A DNA stretch of 64,000 nucleotides from Candidatus Sedimenticola sp. (ex Thyasira tokunagai) (lineage in GTDB: Bacteria > Pseudomonadota > Gammaproteobacteria > Chromatiales > Chromatiaceae): assembly GCA_037318855.1 (NCBI GenBank), contig CP134874.1:1054598-1118597 (forward strand). Reading direction: 5' to 3'. Numbering within the stretch: position 1 is the first letter of the stretch; every line of letters begins with the position of its first letter. The notes under the pieces are model-generated. The model made no database searches and was not told the DNA's origin. It saw only the letters and a list, made by a program, of their open reading frames with translations. Shown piece after piece: positions 9,087-18,452 of this stretch. The position numbers and the translations under genes were made by a program.

Positions 9087-9164
9087 TGAGGAGCTGTTTT
9101 TGATGATGCAGTGAAGTGATTTAGAGAATAATTGAAAAAATAGCAGATGCTGTTGGGAGTATCG

Positions 9165-9178
9165 TTGATAAATGTTAA
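9165..9178. promoter_or_regulatory. Weak FNR/DNR-type box before norE
   Basis: TTGATAAATGTTAA: the left half TTGAT is perfect and the right half (GTTAA versus ATCAA) matches at three of five positions. It is centred ~85 bases upstream of norE, downstream of the norB terminator, where a second nor promoter would be expected. Confidence 0.4.
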
Positions 9179-9225
9179 GGAGCCACTGAATAAGTCTGGC
9201 ACAAATTGAATAGAGAACACAAAAA

Positions 9226-9252
9226 AGGCCGACACAAAGTGCCGGCCTTTAT
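9226..9252 (-). terminator. Terminator after norB
   Basis: On the minus strand, AAAGGCCG pairs with CGGCCTTT around a short GCACTTTGTGT loop and is followed by a T-run. It lies about 35 bases past the norB stop, so norCB probably form a separate transcript, with partial read-through into norE possible. Confidence 0.8.
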
Positions 9253-9286
9253 ATAGGGGGTATTAGCCCCCAGGGTCTACTTACGG

Positions 9287-10691
<1,405 letters not shown>

Positions 10692-11138
10692 TTAACCTGC
10701 TTTGTTCGGCGGCCAGCCGGCAGTGTTGATCCCTGAAACGTATTTCAGGAACTCGGCAACGGCGTTGAGCTCATCATCACTCATGTTGAACTGGGGCATG
10801 CTGCGGCGACCGGGTATGCCATCGACGGGACGGCTCTTGATAAAGCCGACGATCGCCTCTGTGGAGTTGCCGAAGCGTTGGTAGACGTTACCCAGCTCAG
10901 GTGCGAAGTACGCACCTTCCCCGAGGAGGGTATGACAACCGATGCAGTTGTTCTTTTCCCAGAGCATTTTACCCAGAGCGATCTGAGGACCCATCTCGCC
11001 CTCGAGGGCGGCACGGTTATCGCGGTTGGGAAGTTGACCCATGGAATCGAACGTTAGGGCAAGAAAAAGTAAGAAGAAAAATGCGGTTCCACCATAAAAG
11101 ATGTTACGCGCCATGGTTTTTGTAAAGGCCTGGGCCAT
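10692..11138 (-). CDS. norC: NorC, nitric oxide reductase cytochrome c subunit
   Basis: 148 aa from the ATG at 11138, chosen over an upstream in-frame start because GAGGAG lies at proper distance and NorC proteins start just before the anchor. One N-terminal membrane helix (about 12-31) is followed by a periplasmic monoheme domain with CIGCH at 65-69 and the Met axial ligand in RRSMPQFN. NorC passes electrons from cytochrome c to heme b of NorB. norB begins 15 bases downstream. An FNR/DNR-type palindrome lies ~66 bases upstream of the start. Confidence 0.94.
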   Translation of the reverse strand: MAQAFTKTMARNIFYGGTAFFFLLFLALTFDSMGQLPNRDNRAALEGEMGPQIALGKMLWEKNNCIGCHTLLGEGAYFAPELGNVYQRFGNSTEAIVGFIKSRPVDGIPGRRSMPQFNMSDDELNAVAEFLKYVSGINTAGWPPNKAG

Positions 11139-11203
11139 TGGAGTGACTCCTCTGCGGTGCAAAATTGGCAAGTGGATTAAAAACCAGAAGCCATTAAAAG
11201 GGT

Positions 11204-11217
11204 TTGATTTTGGTCAA
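11204..11217. promoter_or_regulatory. FNR/DNR-type operator upstream of norC
   Basis: TTGATTTTGGTCAA matches the TTGAT-N4-ATCAA consensus at nine of ten defined positions. Its centre is ~72 bases upstream of the norC ATG, consistent with a class II site near -41 of a promoter about 30 bases before the gene. Crp/Fnr-family NO or oxygen sensors usually activate norCB this way. Confidence 0.7.
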
Positions 11218-11747
11218 TTAGTTTCCTCGGATAGAGTGGGGGCGGCATCTTCTAATTCCTGTTTCCATTTTTTCCAGCCTAATTAAAGGAGACTCTGATC
11301 AAGCCATGGTTGCTTTACGCTGGCTTAAATTGCCCCAATTCGCTCCGAAGATCGCAGCAATAGAGTGGGCTATTACCGCTCACTTCGAAACACATTGGAA
11401 TAATTTTATCTGGGCAATTGCTCCTGCATTGCCCTCATAACCTACATATATGGACCCACTCCGTTTGCAAGACATTTTACCGATGTGCGAGAGGAAATCA
11501 TTGCTCTCATATATCCGGCCTATTTGATGGAAGCTTTTTTCGCTTCCTGGCCCCGATGGTTATCTGCGCTCATCCTCCTCATCATCCTTCCGGCTTCTGT
11601 AAGAGCCGATGCAGGTAAAAGGTTTTGAATGAGCCGGTCTGACCTATCTCACCATCCGATCAATCTGTCTTTTGCAACTGTAGGAAAGGGGTTACCTCTT
11701 TTTCAATCAACGCAAGCAATCAGCTTCCGTCAAATTCATCACTGTGT

Positions 11748-13048
11748 TCATACGACTGTACGATAGGTCTCACCTTTCGCCATGATGACCCATGCGATTC
11801 GGGCCATCTTATTGGCAACCGCAACGCATGCCCTATTGTGCCCTCGACGCTCCAATAGGGCTTGAGCCCACCGGCTAAAGTGATCTGTCTTATTCGCAGA
11901 GTGACGCAGAACAGCCCGGGCACCGTGAATAAACAGTGTTCTGAGATAGGCGTTACCCCGTTTACTGATCCCCAGAAGGACCGTCTTGCCACCCGTCGAG
12001 TGTTGACCAGGCACCAAGCCTAACCAGGCTGAAAAATGACGGCCACTCACAAAATCTTTGCCGTCACCGGCTGCAGCATAAGTCGCGCTGGCGGTGATGG
12101 GGCCGATCCCTCGCTGCCAGCCATGGAGAGCGAAGCGAAGGCTGGTAATCCCCGGTAGCCGTGAGGCCGCACTGCTTACCCGTCGTGCGCGTAGCGCGCC
12201 AGAGGGGAAGCAAAGTAGGCATCCGAACACGGCGTCCAGTCACTGGGAACTGACTGCGAAGCGGTAACGAGCTTGCGATGTTATCGCGTAGCGGTCAGTG
12301 ACCAGGACGGCCGGGGCACTAATAGGCTGTCAAAGATTGAGTGCAAAAGGGGGACTTGGATGTCCCGTTTTGCATCACGAAATCGAAGACTCGCTTAAAT
12401 ATCTCATCGAGTCGTTGGCACACCTCATTTTCTTGATTGAGACTTTTGATTCGCTTCTCACACTGCTCAAGCCGTTTGTCGATGGTCTGTGATTCTTCCT
12501 GAAGCTCTGCGAATAACTCACGCGCAAGGGGCGTCAAACCATTCTCTGCATCTTCCAGAATCTCAGGGAGACCCCTGCGCACGGCGGCAACCCCTTTATT
12601 GATGACCACCCCATATTCAGCCAATAATCCACGCACCTGATTCACCAAGGCGGTACGTTCTTTTGATGCGCTCCCGTTGACGGTGAATACTCTGGATATC
12701 TTGCTGTTCGACGGACTTAATCGGCACAAAACGCATATTGGGCCGTTGTGCCGCCTCAGCGATCCCTTCGGCATCATTGTAGTCGTTCTTGTTACCTTTG
12801 ACGTAGGGTTTGACATATTGAGGCGCGATTAGCTTAACCTGATGCCCCTGAGCGGCAAATTCTCTTGCCCAGTAGTTGGCACCTCCACACGCCTCCATTG
12901 CAATCAAACACGGCTCCATGTTTGCCATATACGCCAAGACCTGTTTTCGCTTGAGTTGCTTCTTCTTGATGTATCGCCCCACTGAGTTCACTACATACAG
13001 GTGAAATACTGATTTTGCGATATCAAGGCCGATTGTTGTAATCTTCAT
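11748..13048 (-). pseudogene. IS110/IS1111 transposase, disrupted
   Basis: The N-terminal DEDD (RuvC-like) domain starts at MKITTIGLDIAKS (13048) and includes KNDYNDAEGIAEA. A frameshift near 12658-12664, one extra A in CAAAAGAACG on the coding strand, moves the frame before ERTALVNQVRGLLAEYG. The protein then breaks at CQRLDEI, where a 286-bp structured element is inserted. It resumes at GIGPITASATYAAAGDG, followed by the C-terminal Transposase_20 domain with GRHFSAWLGLVPGQHSTGGK and the catalytic-serine region, ending at 11748. Rejoining the pieces would give a ~335-aa IS110 transposase. It cannot be active as read. Confidence 0.88.
12112..12397 (+). ncRNA. 286-bp structured mobile RNA element, copy A (HEARO/omega-RNA-like?)
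   Basis: This non-coding unit begins CGCTG and ends CGCTTA, and splits the IS110 transposase frame. It is ~98% identical to copy C (29029-29314, about 6 differences) and shares its layout with diverged copy B (18040-18325). Stems visible: CCAGCC (12117-12122) with GGCTGG (12140-12145); GCGGTAAC (12261-12268) with GTTATCGC (12280-12287); and a 3' hairpin TGCAAAA-GGGAC/GTCCC-TTTTGCA. The G-U wobbles only pair if the RNA is read on this strand. It has no ORF of its own. The HEARO/omega RNA identity is a hypothesis from size, GC content and layout. Confidence 0.6.
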
Positions 13049-13188
13049 CACTGGATCCACTCCGCTATTAGATGGTTGATAACAATTCCATCTTGGCCCT
13101 ATTGAGGCCGGCTATGAAGTGGAGTGGGTCCATACCATTATCCATGTAGTCGTGCGCTCTCTGTGTTCCATCTTATTGCTCATCGGCC

Positions 13189-14637
13189 TCAGACCTCATA
13201 GGTCGTGGAGGCGGTGTCACCGCCCTCACCGGTCCAGTCGGTATGAAAGAACTCGCCCCGTGGTCGGTCGGTTCTCTCGTAGGTGTGGGCGCCGAAGTAG
13301 TCTCGTTGAGCCTGCAGCAGGTTGGCGGGAAGGCGTCCGCGGCGGTAGCCGTCGAAGAAGGCGAGGGCGGCGCTGAAGGCGGGTAGGGGAATGCCTAGTT
13401 CGATACCGAGGGTGATCGCCTTTCGCCATCCCGTTTCGGCGACTTTGATGGCATTGCTGAAGAAAGGATCCAGCAACAGATTGTCGAGATCCGGTTTTTT
13501 GTCGAATGCATCTTTGATGTTGCCGAGAAAACGGCTGCGGATGATGCAACCACCACGCCACATCAGAGCAATATCACCATAGTGCAGGTTCCAGTTGTAT
13601 TCGGCGGCAGCCTCGCGCATCAGCATATAGCCTTGGGCGTAGGAGATGATCTTTGAGGCGTAGAGGGCATCACGAATGGTGTTCACTGCACTCTCTCGGT
13701 CACCGTTAAATGGAGGGATTACTGTTTTGAGTAGAGCTTCAGCCTGGAGTCGCTCATCTTTTAGTGAAGAGAGGCAGCGGGCGAATACCGCTTCACCGAT
13801 CAGGGTTAGTGGCACCCCAAGGTCAAGTGCACTGATGCCTGTCCATTTGCCTGTTCCTTTCTGCCCTGCGCTATCGAGTATTTTGTCCAGTAGCGGGCTG
13901 CCGTCCTCGTCTTCGACACCGAGGATGTTGGTGGTGATCTCTATCAGGTAGGAGTCGAGAACGCCCTGGTCCCACTCATGGAAGACTGCCTGTATCTCCT
14001 TTACGGACATGCCAAGCCCTTCACGCATCAGCTGGTATGCTTCGCAGATCAGCTGCATATCGCCATATTCGATACCGTTATGCACCATTTTAACGTAGTG
14101 CCCGGCACCCCCTTCACCTACCCACTGACAGCAGGGTTGGTTATCGACCTGGGCGGCGATCGACTGGAGTATCGATTTTACTTCAGGCCAGGCGCTCTCA
14201 TCCCCTCCCGGCATGATCGATGGTCCGTGGCGAGCCCCCTCTTCACCACCGGAGATGCCACTGCCGATGAAGCGAATGCCCTGTTTGACCAGCATCCGGC
14301 AGCGGCGGTCGCTATCTGTGAAACGGGAGTTACCACCGTCAATGATGATGTCGCCGGATGAGAGGTGCGGCAGCAGGAGTTCGATAAAGTGATCGACAGG
14401 TTCACCCGCCTTCACCATCAGGATGATCTTGCGCGGTAGGGCGAGTGAAGAGACAAATGCATCAAGTGCGTGGTAGCCGACGATACTGCTGTCCGCCGCC
14501 GGCCCTTTGAGAAAGGCATCGGTTTTATCCGGGGTACGGTTGAAGACCGCCACCCTGAAGTTGTGATCATTGATGTTAAGGGCCAGGTTTTGGCCCATGA
14601 CTGCAAGCCCAATTAGTCCAATATCCGCCTGTGCCAT
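13189..14637 (-). CDS. gnd: 6-phosphogluconate dehydrogenase, decarboxylating
   Basis: 482 aa from the ATG at 14637, preceded by AAAGGAGAG; an upstream in-frame extension has no homology character. It oxidises and decarboxylates 6-phosphogluconate to ribulose 5-phosphate with NADP. The N-terminal Rossmann motif is GLAVMGQN (7-14), followed by VFNRTPDKT; the catalytic region shows IDGGNSRFTDS, GISGGEEGARHGPSIMPGG and KMVHNGIEYGDMQ, with Lys, His and Asn in place. The C-terminal tail has the RPRGEFFHTDW signature. The length suits the long, homodimeric form. It stands alone. A degraded copy of its first ~70 codons plus leader lies 3 kb away at 17631-17900. Confidence 0.95.
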   Translation of the reverse strand: MAQADIGLIGLAVMGQNLALNINDHNFRVAVFNRTPDKTDAFLKGPAADSSIVGYHALDAFVSSLALPRKIILMVKAGEPVDHFIELLLPHLSSGDIIIDGGNSRFTDSDRRCRMLVKQGIRFIGSGISGGEEGARHGPSIMPGGDESAWPEVKSILQSIAAQVDNQPCCQWVGEGGAGHYVKMVHNGIEYGDMQLICEAYQLMREGLGMSVKEIQAVFHEWDQGVLDSYLIEITTNILGVEDEDGSPLLDKILDSAGQKGTGKWTGISALDLGVPLTLIGEAVFARCLSSLKDERLQAEALLKTVIPPFNGDRESAVNTIRDALYASKIISYAQGYMLMREAAAEYNWNLHYGDIALMWRGGCIIRSRFLGNIKDAFDKKPDLDNLLLDPFFSNAIKVAETGWRKAITLGIELGIPLPAFSAALAFFDGYRRGRLPANLLQAQRDYFGAHTYERTDRPRGEFFHTDWTGEGGDTASTTYEV

Positions 14638-14741
14638 GATCTCTCCTTTCAACTTCATAGGCTGTGAGTATGGCATACTTCGCCTATATTTAGACGAGTG
14701 GCTTTGCCGCAACAATCCTGAAGCTAGGTGTCTCACAATCT

Positions 14742-14905
14742 AAGGGCCTCGGAAATAAATAACTATCCAAAGATTGCGCCGGATTTTGGCTCAGATTCAA
14801 GGCGCGACAGGGGGCGCATAGTCGTTCTATGTAATCCTTGTCGCAACGCCGAAGCTGGGCCAAAAGACAAGCAAGATTGGATAGTTATTTTTTTCCGCGG
14901 CCCTT
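14742..14905. mobile_element. 164-bp MITE-like palindrome
   Basis: Terminal inverted repeats of 29 bases match at 27 positions: 14742-14770 starts AAGGGCCTCGG and ends AACTATCCAA; 14877-14905 is its near-exact inverse. A second palindrome lies inside (AAGGCGCGAC facing GTCGCAACGCC around TAGTCGTTCTATG). Nothing is coded. It sits ~100 bases upstream of gnd. A related core appears at the left edge of the window. Confidence 0.8.
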
Positions 14906-15018
14906 ATTGAGAAGTTACTGACCACTTTGTAACGGAGAAATGGTGAACTTCAGGGGCAATCTGAACAGTTACCAATAATTTCTTTGCGGTGCCAAATAGT
15001 TACATTTTTTGTTTCTAA

Positions 15019-17211
15019 TCAAACTGTTTTTTTTCGCTTGGAGAATCCGATTAAACCCAGAAGACCGGTGCCGAAGAGCCAGACTGCGGCGGGTAGCGGA
15101 ACGGCGGAGACAATCCCCAGGCTGACTGAGTCGGAGCCATAGATCAACTCCCACTCCGTCTGACCAGGCAGGTCAGGCAGGATTAAATAGTCAAATGTAT
15201 CGAGAACCGACGCCGCAGTGAGAAAAGTGAACAGATCTCCTTCCTCAGGTAGATAATCATCGAGCAACGTAACCTCCAGCATGCCGCCCAGGTCAGCGAT
15301 ACCGCTGATGTTCAGCAGATCGAACGTCCCTTCTGCAATACCTGCCAGTTCGATCTCCAGTGTGCCGGCCGCTCCTTGAGTAAAGTTGCCGGTAATGGAA
15401 GTGACAGCGGGAGAGTGGCCGGGACCGAAGGCGCCGCCCTGAATATGCAGGTCACCGAGTACGTCGGCGGTCATCAGGGTGCCGCCATCCATGTTGAAAA
15501 AGCCATCCCGGATATCAAGAGTGCCCACTTCGAGGCTGCCACTGGTCATATCCAGCAGGCCGTTGTCCCAGACTTTGATAGTACCATCGACATTTACAAC
15601 GCCACCGGTTTCCTCTGCAAGCCTGGTGAAAGGGTTATCACCAATGCGAAAAGTGGCCTGGCCACCGGCGGCACTGGCAGTGCCGCCTATATAGAGATTT
15701 TCACTGTGAAAGCTGCTTTGAGTGTCGGAGTTATTATCAGCGATAATGACACTGGCAGTCGCATTACTACTGTTGCTGGCCAGCAAGACATCCTGACCAT
15801 CGCCCTGAAGTTGGCTACCCTCGGTGATTAGAACCTCCGCGGAGCTGCGGTAACCAATGATGGCCTTGCCACCCAGTTGCCAGGTGCTACCCTCAGTCAA
15901 AGTGAGACTGGCGTCATCACCCGTTGTGGAGGCCATAATGACGGAACTGCTATTGAGAGCGGCACCATCTGAAATATACAGAGTAGATGTGCCACCCATG
16001 CTGTCACCACCACCTAAGGAGAGGCTTTTTCCCAGGTTCCAGCGGGTACCCGGATCACTCATGTGGACAGTCGCATCTCCCCCTTCAACACCTATATTCA
16101 CAACGCCTGATGTATTGAGTTGACCCCCTTCGAAAAGTCGCATACCGACAGTGCCGTTATAGCCAAGGTTGAAGGTGGAGGCAACATTGACGGTTGCAGC
16201 ACTATTGTCATTACTATCAAGGCCACCGATGCTAAAGGCATCGTTTGCACCATTATTGAGATCGAGCCCACTCAGGGCATTCACCACCGCGCCATCACGC
16301 ACGGCGAAGTCGGCGCTACCGAGGCCAAATTCGAGATCAGTGCGAATCTTCCAGGTGGTGCCGCTCCCTTCGAGACGGACATTGCCGACCGAGCCGCTCT
16401 GGGCGGCGAGCAGGACCTTGTTGGAATCAAGGTCGGCTCCGCCGGTGGCGGTGAGGCTGGCGGTGCCGGCGTCGCCAACGGTCATATCGCCCTGGGTGAA
16501 GGTGACACCATCGTCTTCGTAGCCCATTTGCTTCCACTGGGTACCGTCGCCAGAGAGGGTGACAGTGGCGCTGCTGCCGACCCCTTCGGCGAGGGTGGCG
16601 TGGTGGGTGTGAAGCAGAGAGCCGCCCTTCATGTCGAGGGTGGCATCGCCCAGGCCGGCGAGGATGTACTCGTCGGCGTACCAGTTGCTGTTATTGGCCA
16701 TGTCCAACGTGGTGGTGGTTCTGCTGTCATTGGGGGCAATATTGGCGTCGGCAAAGTATTTGTAGCCGTCGACATCGTCGACATCGTCACCGAGGGTACC
16801 GTTGTTGAGGAAGAGCCAGAGGCTGTGGCTGCCGTAGTTGGCTGTGCCGGTAGGGCGCATTTGTCCGCCTTCCTTGATATAGACAGTGGCGTGACCGTTG
16901 TTGCCCAGGGTCATGTTACCGTTGACGGTCCAGAGAGCCTTGAGGTAGACCGTGGCATATGAATCGACACCATGGGCGATGGAAGCGGCGGTGGAGGTGA
17001 GGCGGGCGCCGGCCTTGATATTCCAGGTGGTGATGTTTCCGCTATCCTTGGCAACACGGACCGCGCTAAAGTTACCGGTAGAGTCTGTACTGTAGTAGCC
17101 ACTGTAGATGTTTAAACTGGAGGCGGCGTGGGCCGGTGAGCCCGGCAGAGCGAGCAGAGCGGCGGCGAGAAGGCCGGTAAAGTGGGTAGATGGGATGACG
17201 GTTGATTTCAT
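15019..17211 (-). CDS. Secreted beta-helix repeat protein with PEP-CTERM (VPLPA type) sorting tail
   Basis: 730 aa from the ATG at 17211 (MKSTVIPSTHFTGLL), where a signal peptide ends AHA near residue 30; the longer upstream frame lacks a secretion signal at its start. The body is a run of autotransporter-like beta-helix repeats with recurring G-x-GGDAT-V-x-x-SGAGT-W and LYISDGAAL / LTEGSTWQL patterns. The C-terminus has VPLPAAVWLFGTGLLGLIG followed by SKRKK: the VPLPA-type PEP-CTERM signal, one membrane helix and a basic tail, cleaved by exosortase. The product is probably a matrix or surface protein. No exosortase gene is in the window. It is flanked by a MITE on one side and a gnd fragment on the other, an unusual setting that hints at insertion. 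Confidence 0.85.
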   Translation of the reverse strand: MKSTVIPSTHFTGLLAAALLALPGSPAHAASSLNIYSGYYSTDSTGNFSAVRVAKDSGNITTWNIKAGARLTSTAASIAHGVDSYATVYLKALWTVNGNMTLGNNGHATVYIKEGGQMRPTGTANYGSHSLWLFLNNGTLGDDVDDVDGYKYFADANIAPNDSRTTTTLDMANNSNWYADEYILAGLGDATLDMKGGSLLHTHHATLAEGVGSSATVTLSGDGTQWKQMGYEDDGVTFTQGDMTVGDAGTASLTATGGADLDSNKVLLAAQSGSVGNVRLEGSGTTWKIRTDLEFGLGSADFAVRDGAVVNALSGLDLNNGANDAFSIGGLDSNDNSAATVNVASTFNLGYNGTVGMRLFEGGQLNTSGVVNIGVEGGDATVHMSDPGTRWNLGKSLSLGGGDSMGGTSTLYISDGAALNSSSVIMASTTGDDASLTLTEGSTWQLGGKAIIGYRSSAEVLITEGSQLQGDGQDVLLASNSSNATASVIIADNNSDTQSSFHSENLYIGGTASAAGGQATFRIGDNPFTRLAEETGGVVNVDGTIKVWDNGLLDMTSGSLEVGTLDIRDGFFNMDGGTLMTADVLGDLHIQGGAFGPGHSPAVTSITGNFTQGAAGTLEIELAGIAEGTFDLLNISGIADLGGMLEVTLLDDYLPEEGDLFTFLTAASVLDTFDYLILPDLPGQTEWELIYGSDSVSLGIVSAVPLPAAVWLFGTGLLGLIGFSKRKKTV

Positions 17212-17495
17212 AACAAACACCTTAGTTCTGTTGTTAGACAGAGAGGTCATCCAATGACTTTTGTTGTTGCCTGATCGCGCCACCTGACGCAGCGGCCACC
17301 CGTTGACTTTTTTACCCATCTGGGAGCGGGGCGGTCAACTGGTCGGGCATGCTAACACACATAGAAAAAACCATGGAGCGCCATGGTGAGAATTCACATT
17401 TTCTCCTCATTCTGATTGGCTTTACGGCTTACCGAGAGGGGGGGGAAGAAGTTCAAGGGGGCAGACCCGAATGCTACTTACATAGCTGATTTCCC

Positions 17496-17582
17496 TGTAG
17501 GAGCGACTTTAGTCGCGATGGAATTTGGCACAATATCAACGCATTGTGCCACGCGCTTATCGCGACTAAAGTCGCTCCTACA
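17496..17582. repeat. GTAGGAGCG palindrome, copy 1
   Basis: TGTAGGAGCGACTTTAGTCG faces CGACTAAAGTCGCTCCTACA across ~45 bases. It is a REP-like sequence of the kind dispersed in gammaproteobacteria, and the copy at 36266-36349 is nearly identical in its arms. Confidence 0.9.
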
Positions 17583-17630
17583 ATATTAAGACAGGCAATA
17601 ACCTCTTAAGCACTTCACCATCAGGACGCT

Positions 17631-17840
17631 CTAGCGCGGTTTGGCCAGTGAAGCGGCAAACTCTTCCAGAGCGTGGTAGCTGGTAATTGCAGAGTCGGCC
17701 GCCGACCCATCGAGAAAGGCGCGGGTTTTATTTGCGGTGCGGTTGAAGATCGCCACCCTGAAATTATGGTCATTGATATTCAGGGCCAGATTCTGCTCCA
17801 TGACCGCCAGACCGATCAGTCCGATATCCGCCTATAACAT
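17631..17840 (-). pseudogene. Truncated duplicate of the gnd 5' end
   Basis: The minus strand reads M-L-stop-A-D-I-G-L-I-G-L-A-V-M-E-Q-N and then NLALNINDHNFRVAIFNRT, closely matching Gnd residues 1-70, before diverging to AKPR-stop at 17631. The leader (AACTTCATAGGCTGTGAGTA and on to ~17897) also matches that of gnd, so promoter and start were duplicated together. A TAG at codon 3 and loss of everything after ~70 codons make it non-functional. The gnd Gly-x-x-x-x-Gly site has MGQN changed to MEQN. Confidence 0.88.
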
Positions 17841-17924
17841 GACGTCTCCTTTCAACTTCATAGGCTGTGAGTATGGCATACTTCGCCTATATTTAGATTG
17901 GAAGTAACTATTCAGTCGGCGCTC

Positions 17925-17994
17925 GGGGTCGGAGTCGATTGCGAGGAGAGTGGCTACATTTTTCCACAATATCAGTGCGATCGACTCCGACCCC
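17925..17994. repeat. Inverted repeat with 15-bp perfect arms
   Basis: GGGGTCGGAGTCGAT (17925-17939) faces ATCGACTCCGACCCC (17980-17994). It is nested in weaker outer arms (TAACTATTCAG near 17905 and CTAAATAGTTAT near 18025). It directly precedes copy B of the 286-bp RNA element. Between 17841 and 18452 there is no gene, only stacked repeats. Confidence 0.85.
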
Positions 17995-18039
17995 TGGTGG
18001 AAACGCTCTCTTAATCGGGGCCGCTAAATAGTTATCATT

Positions 18040-18325
18040 CGCTGACCGCCAAGGAAGGCTGAAAGCCGAGGCGGTTAGTCCCCGGTAGTCGCGAGGCGAT
18101 ACTGGATGCCCGGCGTGCGCATAGCGCCAGAGGGAATCAAAGATCGCATACGAACGCGACGTCAAGTCATCTCGGGAGCCAACGACGAAGCAGTAACGAG
18201 CTTGCGATGTTATTGCGTAGTGCTGGAGACCGGGACGGCCGGGGCAATAATAGGCTGTCGAAGATTGAGTTCAAAAGGGGGACTTGGATGTCCCGTTTTG
18301 CATCACGAAATCGAAGACTCGCTTA
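18040..18325 (+). ncRNA. 286-bp structured mobile RNA element, copy B (diverged)
   Basis: It has the same ends (CGCTG, CGCTTA) and exactly the same length as copies A and C, but much of the 5' half has changed. Pairing is kept: ACCGCC (18045-18050) with GGCGGT (18070-18075) replaces CCAGCC/GGCTGG by two compensatory pairs, and GCAGTAAC (18190-18197) with GTTATTGC (18209-18216) replaces G-C by A-T. The loop CGAGCTTGCGAT and the 3' 80 bases are nearly invariant. Compensatory change is direct evidence that the RNA structure is or was under selection. Confidence 0.62.
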
Positions 18326-18333
18326 TTTAAGCT

Positions 18334-18395
18334 TTGGCTTTTCTCTGCGACCTCTGTGGTTCTCCGTGTTCTCTGCGTCCTGCTTTTATGTTTTG
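18334..18395. repeat. CTCTGCG-type low-complexity intergenic repeat
   Basis: Sequence like TTCTCTGCGACCTCTGTGG and TTCTCTGCGTCC; the inverse (GCAGAGAAGCACAGAGG) appears at 34037-34080 and related runs at 37862-37962 and 42537-42770. It is a dispersed intergenic repeat of unknown function, here just before the amidotransferase gene. Confidence 0.65.
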
Positions 18396-18452
18396 GATAG
18401 TAGTCGGCAGAGGTCATTGCCTTGTGTCTGTCTGTATCGGGAGTGAGTTGAG

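Larger units (their letters stand above)
11449..13134 (-). mobile_element. IS110 family (IS1111-type) insertion sequence, inactive
   Basis: Inverted ends TATGGACCCACTCC (11449-11462) and GGAGTGGGTCCATA (13121-13134) bound the element; inverted repeats are an IS1111-group trait within IS110. The total is 1686 bp; subtracting the 286-bp insert at 12112-12397 leaves 1400 bp, a normal IS110 size. The transposase reads on the minus strand and is broken twice. About 300 bases of non-coding DNA lie downstream of it (11449-11747) and only ~75 upstream, the layout in which IS1111-group elements encode their target-specifying RNA (bridge or seek RNA) at the right end. The RNA itself is not proven here. 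Confidence 0.85.

Noticed and set aside
12112..12397. Group II intron reading of the 286-bp element
   Set aside because: The ends do not fit GTGYG...AY, no domain V-like hairpin with AGC triad was seen, and no reverse transcriptase is present.
16120..16962. Long plus-strand open frame rich in Val/Gly/Glu
   Set aside because: It is antisense to the beta-helix repeats; the composition is a shadow of the repeat codons.
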